Below, piece by piece: positions 50,620-58,617 of a stretch of 64,000 nucleotides of DNA. The notes under the pieces were generated by a model. It did not search any database. It was not told the origin of the DNA and saw nothing but the letters and a program-made list of their open reading frames with translations. This DNA is from Xanthomonas bonasiae. Lineage in GTDB: Bacteria > Pseudomonadota > Gammaproteobacteria > Xanthomonadales > Xanthomonadaceae. The position numbers and the translations under genes are program-made. The stretch is from assembly GCF_017163705.1 (NCBI RefSeq), contig NZ_JAFIWB010000004.1, forward strand, positions 1-64,000, written 5' to 3'. Position 1 is the first letter of the stretch, and the number at the start of each line of letters is the position of its first letter.

Positions 50620-53100
50620 TCAGGCCGCTTCGCGCGAATGGTCGTCGCCGGCCGTGGCACGGTGGTAGTAGCTGGCCGAGCGCAGTTCGTCGGCGTCGAA
50701 ATCGTCCACGCTGATCGTGTCCATGGTGATCTCGCGCAGTTCCTCCAGCTGGCGGCGCTCGTCGGCCGACAGCACGCCTTCGCGCACCGCTTCGTCCAGC
50801 TGCGAGGCGAAGTCCAGCGCCTCGATGCCCTTGCTCTTGAGCGCCTTCAGGAACTTGCGCTCGACCGGCTCGGCCAGCACCGCCTTGGTCAGGTAGCTGG
50901 CGATGCGGCCGCCCGGATTGTTCTCGCACGGGGTCAGGAACACGCCCTGGCCCAGACGGTCGCGGGCTTCGTTCGGCGTCATCAGCAGCGCGGCGACGCG
51001 GTGGCCCAGGCGGTCGCCCGGGGCTTCGGCGCGGCGGCCCCACGGGAAGATCAGCGCCCACATCAGCCAGCCCACCGGACGGATCGGGAAGTTGCGCAAC
51101 GCCGCCGACAGCGCCAGCTCGATCTTGTGCACGCTGTCGTGGAACGCCCAGGCCAGCAGCGGCTGGTCGGTCGCCGGCGCGCCGTCGTCGTGGTAGCGCT
51201 TGAGCATCGCGCTGGTCATGTAGATGTGGCTCAGCACGTCGCCCAGGCGGCCGGACAGCGATTCCTTGAACTTCAGCTTGCCGCCGAGCATCAGCATCGA
51301 CACGTCGGCCATCAGCGCCAGGTTCGCCGAATAGCGGTCCAGCTTGCGGAAGAAGCGGCGGGTGTAGGCGTCGCCGGGCGCGGCGCCGATGCGCGCGGCG
51401 GTCAGGCCGAACCACAGCGAGCGCACCGCGTTGGAGATCGCGAAGCCGATGTGGCCGAACAGGTTGCGGTCGAACTCGTCGACGCCGGCCTTGTGGTCCG
51501 GATTGCCGGCGGCCTTCATTTCCTTCATCACCCACGGATGGCACAGGATCGCGCCCTGGCCGAAGATCAGCAGGCTGCGGGTCATGATGTTGGCGCCTTC
51601 CACGGTGATCGCGATCGGCGCCGCCTGCCAGCTGCGGCCGGCGAAGTTGCGCGGCCCGAGGATGATGCCCTTGCCGCCGACCACGTCCATCACGTCGCTG
51701 ATGACCTCGCGGCTCATCGTGGTGCAGTGGTACTTGGCGATCGCCGACGGCACCGACGGCACGTCGCCGCGGTCCACCGCCGCGGCGGTCGCCTGCGACA
51801 GCGCGCTGATCGCATAGGCCTTGCCGCCGATCCGCGCCAGCGCCTCTTCCACGCCCTCGAAGCGGCCGACCGACAGGCCGAACTGCTTGCGGATGCGCGC
51901 GTAGGCGCCGGTGACGATCGCGCCGTACTTGGCGCCGCCGCTGGCGGTGGAGGGCAGGGTGATCGAGCGGCCCACGGCCAGGCACTCGTTGAGCATGTTC
52001 CAGCCCTTGCCGACCATGTCCACGCCGCCGATCAGCTGGCTGAGCGGGATGAACACCTCGCGGCCGTGGATCGGGCCGTTCTGGAACGGCGAGTTCAGCG
52101 GGAAGTGGCGGCGGCCGATCTCGACGCCGGGGGTTTCGCGCGGCAGCAGCGCCAGGGTGATGCCGATGTCCTTGGTGTCGCCGATCAGGCCGTCCGGGTC
52201 GTACATGCGGAACGCCAGGCCGACCAGCGTGGCCACCGGCGCCAGGGTGATGTAGCGCTTGTCGAAGGTCAGCTTGACGCCGAGCACGTTGGCGCCGTTC
52301 CACTCGCCCTTGCAGACGATGCCGTAGTCGGGAATCGAGGTCGCATCGGAGCCGGCGAACGGGCCGGTCAGGCCGAAGCACGGCACTTCCTGGCCGACCG
52401 CCAGACGCGGCAGGTAATAGTCCTTCTGCTCCTTGGAGCCGTAGTGCAGCAGCAGTTCGCCCGGGCCCAGCGAATTGGGCACGCCGACGGTGGAGCTGAC
52501 CACGCTCGAGACCGAGGCGATCTTCTGGATCACCTTGTGGTGGGCCAGCGCGGAGAAACCCAGGCCGCCGTATTCCTTGGGAATGATCATGCCGAAGAAC
52601 TTGTGCTTCTTGACGAAGCTCCACAGCTCCGGCGGCAGGTCGGCATGGACGTGGGTGATTTCCCAGTCGTTGGTCATCCGGCACAGCTCTTCCACCGGGC
52701 CGTCGAGGAAGGCCTGCTCCTCGGCGGTCAGCTGCGGCTTCGGATAATCGAGCAGCTTCTGCCAGTCCGGGTCGCCGGTGAACAGTTCGCCCTCGAAGCC
52801 GACCGAACCGGTTTCCAGCGCGATCCGCTCGGTCTGCGACAGCGGCGGCAGCACCTTGCGGAACACCTTCAGCATCGGCGCGGTGAGCAGCGGCTTGCGC
52901 ACGAACGGCAACAGCAGCGGCACTGCGACCAGCGCCAGCAGCACGGCGGCGACGATGGTGGCGGTGTGGCTGGCGCCGAGCAGCCAGCATGCGACCAGCA
53001 GCGTGGCGCTCAGCGCGGCCCAGACGGCGAGCCGCATGCGGTGATAGGCGGCGAAGGCGCCTGCCAACAACAACACGAGGAAGGGTGCGACGATGCTCAT
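50620..53100 (-). CDS. fadE: FadE-type acyl-CoA dehydrogenase
   Basis: 826 aa, close to E. coli FadE (814). Two N-terminal membrane segments (IVAPFLVLLLAGAFAAYH; VWAALSATLLVACWLLGAS) precede the dehydrogenase core: IIPKEYGGLGFSALAHHKVI, CFGLTGPFAGSDATSIPDYG, EGANIMTRSLLIFGQGAILCHPW, and a C-terminal extension of the FadE kind (ENNPGGRIASYLTKAVLAEPVERKF). It carries out the first oxidation of beta-oxidation with FAD. The start overlaps the hydrolase stop (ATGA), so both are co-translated, probably under the TetR regulator encoded at 54157. Confidence 0.9.
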   Translation of the reverse strand: MSIVAPFLVLLLAGAFAAYHRMRLAVWAALSATLLVACWLLGASHTATIVAAVLLALVAVPLLLPFVRKPLLTAPMLKVFRKVLPPLSQTERIALETGSVGFEGELFTGDPDWQKLLDYPKPQLTAEEQAFLDGPVEELCRMTNDWEITHVHADLPPELWSFVKKHKFFGMIIPKEYGGLGFSALAHHKVIQKIASVSSVVSSTVGVPNSLGPGELLLHYGSKEQKDYYLPRLAVGQEVPCFGLTGPFAGSDATSIPDYGIVCKGEWNGANVLGVKLTFDKRYITLAPVATLVGLAFRMYDPDGLIGDTKDIGITLALLPRETPGVEIGRRHFPLNSPFQNGPIHGREVFIPLSQLIGGVDMVGKGWNMLNECLAVGRSITLPSTASGGAKYGAIVTGAYARIRKQFGLSVGRFEGVEEALARIGGKAYAISALSQATAAAVDRGDVPSVPSAIAKYHCTTMSREVISDVMDVVGGKGIILGPRNFAGRSWQAAPIAITVEGANIMTRSLLIFGQGAILCHPWVMKEMKAAGNPDHKAGVDEFDRNLFGHIGFAISNAVRSLWFGLTAARIGAAPGDAYTRRFFRKLDRYSANLALMADVSMLMLGGKLKFKESLSGRLGDVLSHIYMTSAMLKRYHDDGAPATDQPLLAWAFHDSVHKIELALSAALRNFPIRPVGWLMWALIFPWGRRAEAPGDRLGHRVAALLMTPNEARDRLGQGVFLTPCENNPGGRIASYLTKAVLAEPVERKFLKALKSKGIEALDFASQLDEAVREGVLSADERRQLEELREITMDTISVDDFDADELRSASYYHRATAGDDHSREAA

Positions 53101-54017
53101 GGGCTTGCTCCGGGGACTTGCTCGGTGACGGCGGACGGTGCGCCGGCGCTAGCCGGTGGCAGTGCGTCCAGATAATGCAACACAGTGGCGGTAAACGCGG
53201 CGTTGTCGTCGCCGGCCAGCATATGCGTGGCTTCGGGCAGGTGCACATGCTGCGCATGCGGCACCAACGACAGGAATTCTTCGATGCTCTGCGGCGTGAC
53301 CAGATCGCTGCGCCCGCCGCTGACCAGCAGCACCGGGCAATGCACCTGGCGCGCGGCCTGCGCGATCGCGTCCTGGTGCTGCTCGCCGTCGCGCGCCAGC
53401 TCCTCGACCAGGCGCGGGTCCCAGTGCCAGTACCAGCGGCCGTCGGCGTGCCGGCGCAGGACGCTGCGCAGCGCGTCGGGCGACTTGCGCGCGCGCTGCG
53501 GCAGATAGGCGGCGATGGCATCGCCGGCGGCGTCCAGCGTGGCGAAGCCGTGCGGATGCGCCGTCATGAAGGCGAGGATGCGTTCGACCCCGGCCGGCTG
53601 CCAGCGCGGGGTGATGTCGACCAGCACCATCGCGCGGAACAGCCCCGGCCAGCGCGCCTCGGCCATCAGCCCGAACAGCCCGCCCATCGAGGCGGCCACC
53701 AGCACCGGCGCCGGCGCCATTTCGCCGGCGACCACGATCAGGTCGTCGGTGAATTGCTCGCCGCGGTAAGGCAGGGCGGCGGGATTGCGCGTGGAGTCGC
53801 CATGGCCGCGCGCGTCGTAGGCGATGCTGCGGTAGCCGTGCGCCTGCAACGCCGCGGCGCTGGCCATCCAGGCATGCCGGGTCTGCCCGAAGCCGTGCGC
53901 GAACAGCACGCTGCCCGCAGCGCCGGGTTCGGTGACGGTCGCGGCCAATTGCATGTCGTCCGCGCCGGCGAGCAGGGCGGAGGCCGCAATCGGCATGCTG
54001 GAAGGAGAGGAAACCAT
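53097..54017 (-). CDS. Alpha/beta hydrolase
   Basis: 306 aa from ATG 54017 (MVSSPSSMPIAAS...); ATG 53996 is an alternative, and neither has a clear ribosome site. The fold is plain: LFAHGFGQTRHAW (oxyanion region), AYDARGHGDST, the nucleophile elbow VAASMGGLFG, and a C-terminal DLVTPQS...ATHMLAGDD with the catalytic Asp and His. Probably an esterase or lipase-type enzyme that supplies fatty acid for FadE, with which it overlaps. Its start codon lies inside a palindrome likely bound by the divergent TetR protein, so the mRNA may be leaderless. Confidence 0.8.
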   Translation of the reverse strand: MVSSPSSMPIAASALLAGADDMQLAATVTEPGAAGSVLFAHGFGQTRHAWMASAAALQAHGYRSIAYDARGHGDSTRNPAALPYRGEQFTDDLIVVAGEMAPAPVLVAASMGGLFGLMAEARWPGLFRAMVLVDITPRWQPAGVERILAFMTAHPHGFATLDAAGDAIAAYLPQRARKSPDALRSVLRRHADGRWYWHWDPRLVEELARDGEQHQDAIAQAARQVHCPVLLVSGGRSDLVTPQSIEEFLSLVPHAQHVHLPEATHMLAGDDNAAFTATVLHYLDALPPASAGAPSAVTEQVPGASP

Positions 54018-54031
54018 ACGAGCTAGTATGG
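54014..54031. promoter_or_regulatory. TetR-type operator 1 (overlaps hydrolase start codon)
   Basis: CCATACGAGCTAGTATGG: perfect 6-bp arms CCATAC/GTATGG around a near-palindromic centre. The hydrolase ATG (54015-54017, minus strand) is inside the left arm. Confidence 0.65.
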
Positions 54032-54049
54032 ATGAGCCGGCAGCGATGT

Positions 54050-54067
54050 CAATACGATGCAGTATGG
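54050..54067. promoter_or_regulatory. TetR-type operator 2
   Basis: CAATACGATGCAGTATGG, same 18-bp layout as operator 1 (arms differ by one base), 36 bp to its right between the divergent genes. Confidence 0.6.
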
Positions 54068-54156
54068 AAACGAAAAGCCAATGCTGCCGGGCATTTGCGT
54101 GCGATTCATGGAGGGCACATACTGCAACCGACTTCCCCGTATGGTTAAATCGACGG

Positions 54157-54768
54157 ATGAACAATGCCTCCGTGTCTACCACCGACGATGCCGCCGCTCC
54201 CAGCGGTGGCCGCAACAACCGACTCAGCGCCGAAGATTGGGCGCAGGCGGCACTGGACCTGATCGCCGAACAGGGCGTCAACGCGGTGGCGGTGGAGCCC
54301 TTGGCACGGCGTCTGGGCGTGACCAAGGGCAGCTTCTACTGGCACTTCCCCTCGCGCGATGCGTTGCTGCAGGCGGCGCTGGAGCGCTGGGAACTGGTCG
54401 AGCAGCAGCAGGTGTTCGGCAGCCTGGAAGAGGTGCCGGATCCGCGCACCCGGCTGCGCGCGCTGTTCCAGCTGGTCGCGCACGAGGTCAAGCCGCACAT
54501 CATCTACAGCGAGTTGCTGAAGGCGCTGGACCATCCGGCGGTGCGCCCGGTCATCGACCGGGTCTCGCAGCGGCGCATGGAGTACCTGATCGCTTCGTTC
54601 CGCCAGGCCGGCCTCAGCCGCACCGATGCCCAGCACCGCGCCCGCCTGGCCTACGCGGCCTACGTCGGCTTCCTGCAGTTGTCGCTGCAGTTGCACCAGC
54701 CCAAGCAGGCGCGCGAGGAGTTCGAGGCCTACGTCGAACACGTGATCGTGACCCTGATTCCCGGCTGA
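54157..54768 (+). CDS. TetR-family regulator of the fatty-acid unit
   Basis: 203 aa from ATG 54157; earlier in-frame codons would overlap the operators. N-terminal helix-turn-helix: AALDLIAEQGVNAVAVEPLARRLGVTKGSFYWHF, typical TetR with the GSFYWHF recognition end. The C-terminal part is helical with no named ligand motif. Divergent from the hydrolase-fadE pair, with two matching palindromes between, it probably represses both that unit and itself and responds to an acyl compound. Its stop shares one base with the next start (TGATG). Confidence 0.85.
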   Translation: MNNASVSTTDDAAAPSGGRNNRLSAEDWAQAALDLIAEQGVNAVAVEPLARRLGVTKGSFYWHFPSRDALLQAALERWELVEQQQVFGSLEEVPDPRTRLRALFQLVAHEVKPHIIYSELLKALDHPAVRPVIDRVSQRRMEYLIASFRQAGLSRTDAQHRARLAYAAYVGFLQLSLQLHQPKQAREEFEAYVEHVIVTLIPG

Positions 54769-56060
54769 TGTTCCAGGAACTGACCCGCGCCAGCGTGCAC
54801 GAGCAAGTGCGCCGCCATCTCGCCCAGGGCGACCATCGGCGTGCCGATGCGCTGTGCGAACAGGTGTTGGCCACGGCGGCGGACGATGTGACGCTGCGGC
54901 GCATGCACGCGATGCTGCTGATGGAGAGCGGCGAGATCGCGCGCGCGGCCCAGGCCTGGGCCCTGGTGGCCGCCGCCGAACCGAGCCTGGAGGCGTGCAG
55001 CCGGCTGGGCATCTGCCTGGCCCGGCTGGGCGAGCATGCGCAGGCGTTGCCGGCGTTCGAGCAGGCCTTGCAGCTGTCGGCGGACGCGTTCCTGGTGCGG
55101 CTGTGCTACGCCGAGAGTCTGGATGCGGTGGGGCGCGGCGACGACGCCTTGCCGATGTACTTCGCCGCGGTGCATGCCGCGCAGGCCAAGGGCCGCTGGC
55201 TCGATCAGCACAGCACCGCGCCGGAGTTGCGGCCGCGGGTGATCGCGGCGATGGCGCGGATCGACCAGGGGCGGCACGCCTTGTTCGCGGCGGCGGTGCA
55301 GCCGCTGATCGACCGCTTCGGCGAAGCGGCGCTGCGCCGGGTGACGGCGGCGCTGCGGATCTATCTGGGGCTGCAGCCGCGTCCTGCCGACGACGGCCAG
55401 CGCCCTACCTTCCTGTATGTGCCCGATCTGGACCCCTCGCCGTATCTGGATGCGTCACGTTTCCCCTGGTACGCGCGGCTGCAGGCCGCCACCGAGGGCA
55501 TCTGCAACGAAGTGCGGCAGGTGCTGGCGTCGCGCCAGGCGGTGCAGCCGTTCCTGGATTTCAGCAACGGCGCCACGCCGCAGGACTATCTCAGCGCCAA
55601 GCACGGCGATGGCGCCTGGGATGCCTATTTCTTCTATCGGCACGGCGTTGCGCATGCCGAGAACCTGCAGCGTTGCCCGGTCACCGCGGCGGCGCTGGCG
55701 CATGTGCCGTTGACCCGGATCGACCTGCACGCGCCGGAGGTGCTGTTCTCGATCCTGGCGCCCGGTACCACGATCAAGCCGCACTATGGCGTCAGCAACT
55801 CGCGCGTGGTCACCCATCTGCCGCTGATCGTGCCGCCGGAGTGCGCGCTGGAGGTGTCCGGCATCGCCCACCACTGGCAGGTCGGGCAACTGGTCACCTT
55901 CAACGACACCTGCCTGCACCAGGCCTGGAACCACAGCGATCAGCTGCGGGTGGTGATGATCCTGGACACCTGGCATCCGGACCTGGAAGAAGCCGAGACC
56001 CTGGCGCTGCGGCAGCTGATCGAGACGATCGGCGCGTTCAACCTGCGCGCTGGCCTGTAG
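54768..56060 (+). CDS. TPR protein with C-terminal aspartyl/asparaginyl beta-hydroxylase domain
   Basis: 430 aa. Residues about 1-150 are TPR-like helical pairs (HRRADALCEQVLATAADDVTLR; ACSRLGICLARLGEHAQALPAFEQALQLSADA). The C-terminal double-stranded beta-helix has IKPHYGVSNSRVVTHLPL (first metal His) and FNDTCLHQAWNHSDQLRVVMILDTWHPDL (second His and the 2-oxoglutarate-binding Arg), as in AspH/LpxO-type hydroxylases. It would hydroxylate Asp/Asn residues of a protein or a lipid acyl chain. Translationally coupled to the TetR gene, and 69 bp from the convergent 2OG-oxygenase/sulfotransferase unit, which also has TPRs. Confidence 0.85.
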   Translation: MFQELTRASVHEQVRRHLAQGDHRRADALCEQVLATAADDVTLRRMHAMLLMESGEIARAAQAWALVAAAEPSLEACSRLGICLARLGEHAQALPAFEQALQLSADAFLVRLCYAESLDAVGRGDDALPMYFAAVHAAQAKGRWLDQHSTAPELRPRVIAAMARIDQGRHALFAAAVQPLIDRFGEAALRRVTAALRIYLGLQPRPADDGQRPTFLYVPDLDPSPYLDASRFPWYARLQAATEGICNEVRQVLASRQAVQPFLDFSNGATPQDYLSAKHGDGAWDAYFFYRHGVAHAENLQRCPVTAAALAHVPLTRIDLHAPEVLFSILAPGTTIKPHYGVSNSRVVTHLPLIVPPECALEVSGIAHHWQVGQLVTFNDTCLHQAWNHSDQLRVVMILDTWHPDLEEAETLALRQLIETIGAFNLRAGL

Positions 56061-56129
56061 CGGACGCAGTCGGCGGGACGCCGCGCGCGGCCCGCTCCAA
56101 GCACCCGGCGTCGGGCCGGCACGCGCCGC

Positions 56130-56696
56130 TCAGCGCTTGAACATCAGGTAGGTGGAGAGGATGTACTTGTCGTTGGAGACCGGCGGGTTGCCGACGTGCT
56201 GGTACATCCAGTACGGCGGGAACATCAGTAGCCTGCCGGTGCGCGGCACGGTCTCCACGTCCAGGTCGCAGAAGCGCGTGGTGCCGCCCTCGGCCACATC
56301 GTTGAGGTACCACAGGAACACCAGGTAGCGTTCGGACACCTCGTCGATCGAATCGAAGTGCGGCTGGAAGCGGTCGCTGCCGCCGACCTGGTATTTCTTC
56401 AGGATCAGCCGATCGATGGTGGGCCGGTACGGGATCGACAGGGTCAGCCCGAGGTCCTGGTTGTAGCGCGCCAGGTAGTGCTCGATCTTGTCCAGGAAGA
56501 ATCCCAGGAACGCCGGATCGGCCAGCTTGCCGACATCCAGTTCGGTCCAGTTGCTGTCGCCGAGCGCCGCGCGGCTGTTGCTGCCGTTGCGCTGGTGATG
56601 CGCGCGCGAGGCCTCGAAGCCGTCGATCAGCTGGCGGCAGAACGCCTCGGGCAGCGCATCGTCGTAGCTGCGGATGTAGTCGCTCAGTGCTTTCAT
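56130..56696 (-). CDS. 2-oxoglutarate/Fe(II)-dependent oxygenase (prolyl-hydroxylase-like)
   Basis: 188 aa from ATG 56696, which overlaps the sulfotransferase stop (ATGA). LKKYQVGGSDRFQPHFDSIDE gives HxD metal ligands; YLVFLWYLNDVAEGGTTRFCDLD and GRLLMFPPYWMYQHVGNP supply the distal His and the family layout of P4H-type oxygenases. Substrate unknown; proteins or peptides are common for this class. It is the last gene of the TBDT-sulfotransferase-oxygenase run. Confidence 0.83.
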   Translation of the reverse strand: MKALSDYIRSYDDALPEAFCRQLIDGFEASRAHHQRNGSNSRAALGDSNWTELDVGKLADPAFLGFFLDKIEHYLARYNQDLGLTLSIPYRPTIDRLILKKYQVGGSDRFQPHFDSIDEVSERYLVFLWYLNDVAEGGTTRFCDLDVETVPRTGRLLMFPPYWMYQHVGNPPVSNDKYILSTYLMFKR

Positions 56697-58540
56697 GGCG
56701 CAGCTGTCTCCAGGTCGTACCCCCAATGCGCGGCCACCGGTTGCAGGATCGGCAACGCGCCGGCCAGCCACGGCGCGTAGGCGTGCCAGCGGTCCACCGC
56801 GCGCCGGTTCACCGGTTCCACCACCTGCGAGTAGCTGGGCGTGCTGATATAGCCCTTGCGTGCGGCATGCTGGCTGAAGCCTTCCAGGAACTCGGGCTGC
56901 GCGATGCCGAGGAAGCCGCCGATGCGCTGCACCTGCGCGGGGAAATCGGCAACCGTTTCCTCGTATTTGAGGATCAGCAGGTCCGGCTGCAGCAGCGCCT
57001 GATGGTGGATCCAGAACCGCATCGCGTTGACGTAGCTCTTGGCCAGGCGTTCCAGGCTGGAGCACAGCACCATGAACGCCGGCGAGCGGAAGTTCTGCAT
57101 GTAGCAGCTCAGCAGCACGTCGCAGGGATGGCGCAGGGCGAGAATGATCTTGGCGTTCGGGAACAGGCGCACGATCATCGGCAGGCGCAGCATGTTGAGC
57201 GGATTCTTGTCGACCAGCTGCTGGCCCGGGGCCAGCGCGATGACCTTGGCGATCTCCGACCAGTACAGCTGGCGCATCGCCTCGACCTGCGCATCGTCCA
57301 GTGCGCCCAGATCGTAGGGATAGCGCTTGCCCTGCGCCTCCATCCACTCGATGCAGCGCTGCAAGGTGGCGCGTTCGTCCATCGACGCGTAACCCGGGTG
57401 CGCGTCCAGCATCTGCTCGAGCATGGTGGTACCCGAGCGCGGGAAACCGACGATGAACACCGGCGAGGCGTCGCTGCCTGGCGCGTCGCCGCGCACGCCG
57501 GCGTAGCGCGCCTGTGCGTCGTCCAGCCATAGGCTGGAGACCTGCAGCGGCTCTTCGTTGGAGTAGGCGATCTCCGGCACGCTATCGGCTGCGAGCTTGA
57601 AGTGGATGGCATGCGCCTTCTCCAGCATGGCCATCGCGGCGGCGGGATGGCCTTGCTTGTCCTCGATGCCGGCAAGAGCGAAATAGGCGATGGCTTGGAC
57701 CTGGATGTGCGGCTGCAGCTCTAGCAGGTTCTCGATTGCGCGGCGTGCCGCGGCATAGTCCTTGCGGCGCTGCGCCAGCGACGCTTCCAGTTGCAGGATT
57801 TCCACGCGGGTCTGACGGTCGTGCTGCTGTGGCGGCATGGATGCCGCCTGCGCCAACAGCGCGCTGGCCTGTTCGACGCGGTTGGTGCGTTCGTGCAACT
57901 GGGCCAGGCGGAGGACGTTGGACAGCGACGGGGCCTGTCCGGGCCGGCTCTGCGTGAGCAGCGCTTCGGCTTCATCGGTGCGGCCGACCTGGATCAAGGC
58001 GGTGGCCAGTTCCTCGCGCAGGTTGTCCGGCAGTTGCGGCCAGATCGCCGGTGGCGGCAGCAACGCTGCCGCGCGCTGGGCGTCGCCGCACTCGAAGCAG
58101 GCGATCGCGGCATAGATGCGTGCCTCGGCCTGGCTGGGGTCCAGGTCCACGGCATCGAGGAATCGGTGGCGGGCATTGGCGATGTCGCCCTTGTCCAGCA
58201 ATACCAGGCCGTAATCGACCAGGTAGTGATACGTCTGCGGCGCAAGCGCCAGGGCTTGCCGATAGGCGTGCTCGGCCGGGGCGTGCTCGCCGAGCGTGCG
58301 CAGGGTCAGGCCGAGATTGGCCCAATGCGCGGATTCGTGCGGCTGCAGTTCGGTCAACCGCCGATAGATGGCGGCAGCGCCTGCGATATCGCCGGCATGT
58401 TGCAGCGACATCGCCAACAGCGTGTTCCAGGAAGGATCGCCAGCGGCGTTGGCCAGCGCCTTGCGACAAAGGTCGGCGGCCATCTCGGCCTGACCCTGGT
58501 CGATCAATTGGATGGCGTATTGCAGTTGCGGTGAGTTCAT
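56693..58540 (-). CDS. TPR-containing sulfotransferase
   Basis: 615 aa. Residues 1-310 are TPR-like repeats (AEMAADLCRKALANAAGDPSWN; ESAHWANLGLTLRTLGEHAPAE; DIANARHRFLDAVDLDPSQAEA). From 360 follows a Sulfotransfer_3-type domain with the PAPS 5'-phosphosulfate loop GFPRSGTT (365-372) and the 3'-phosphate region LRHPCDVLLSCY (469-480). It moves sulfate from PAPS to a hydroxyl; tyrosylprotein sulfotransferases such as RaxST of Xanthomonas belong to the same broad superfamily. TPRs suggest a protein partner. It starts 77 bp after the TBDT, with a terminator between, and overlaps the oxygenase. Confidence 0.88.
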   Translation of the reverse strand: MNSPQLQYAIQLIDQGQAEMAADLCRKALANAAGDPSWNTLLAMSLQHAGDIAGAAAIYRRLTELQPHESAHWANLGLTLRTLGEHAPAEHAYRQALALAPQTYHYLVDYGLVLLDKGDIANARHRFLDAVDLDPSQAEARIYAAIACFECGDAQRAAALLPPPAIWPQLPDNLREELATALIQVGRTDEAEALLTQSRPGQAPSLSNVLRLAQLHERTNRVEQASALLAQAASMPPQQHDRQTRVEILQLEASLAQRRKDYAAARRAIENLLELQPHIQVQAIAYFALAGIEDKQGHPAAAMAMLEKAHAIHFKLAADSVPEIAYSNEEPLQVSSLWLDDAQARYAGVRGDAPGSDASPVFIVGFPRSGTTMLEQMLDAHPGYASMDERATLQRCIEWMEAQGKRYPYDLGALDDAQVEAMRQLYWSEIAKVIALAPGQQLVDKNPLNMLRLPMIVRLFPNAKIILALRHPCDVLLSCYMQNFRSPAFMVLCSSLERLAKSYVNAMRFWIHHQALLQPDLLILKYEETVADFPAQVQRIGGFLGIAQPEFLEGFSQHAARKGYISTPSYSQVVEPVNRRAVDRWHAYAPWLAGALPILQPVAAHWGYDLETAAP

Positions 58541-58555
58541 TCGGATCTGCCAATG

Positions 58556-58586
58556 AAAAGGGCCGCGCGAATGGTTCGCGCGGCCC
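58556..58586 (-). terminator. Intrinsic terminator between TBDT and sulfotransferase
   Basis: On the minus strand GGGCCGCGCGAA and TTCGCGCGGCCC form a perfect 12-bp stem with a 3-nt loop, followed by TTTTCATT. Same placement as the terminator behind the nix TBDT. Confidence 0.8.
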
Positions 58587-58617
58587 CGTCTTCAAATCAA
58601 GAGCGTCGTTGCCGTGC

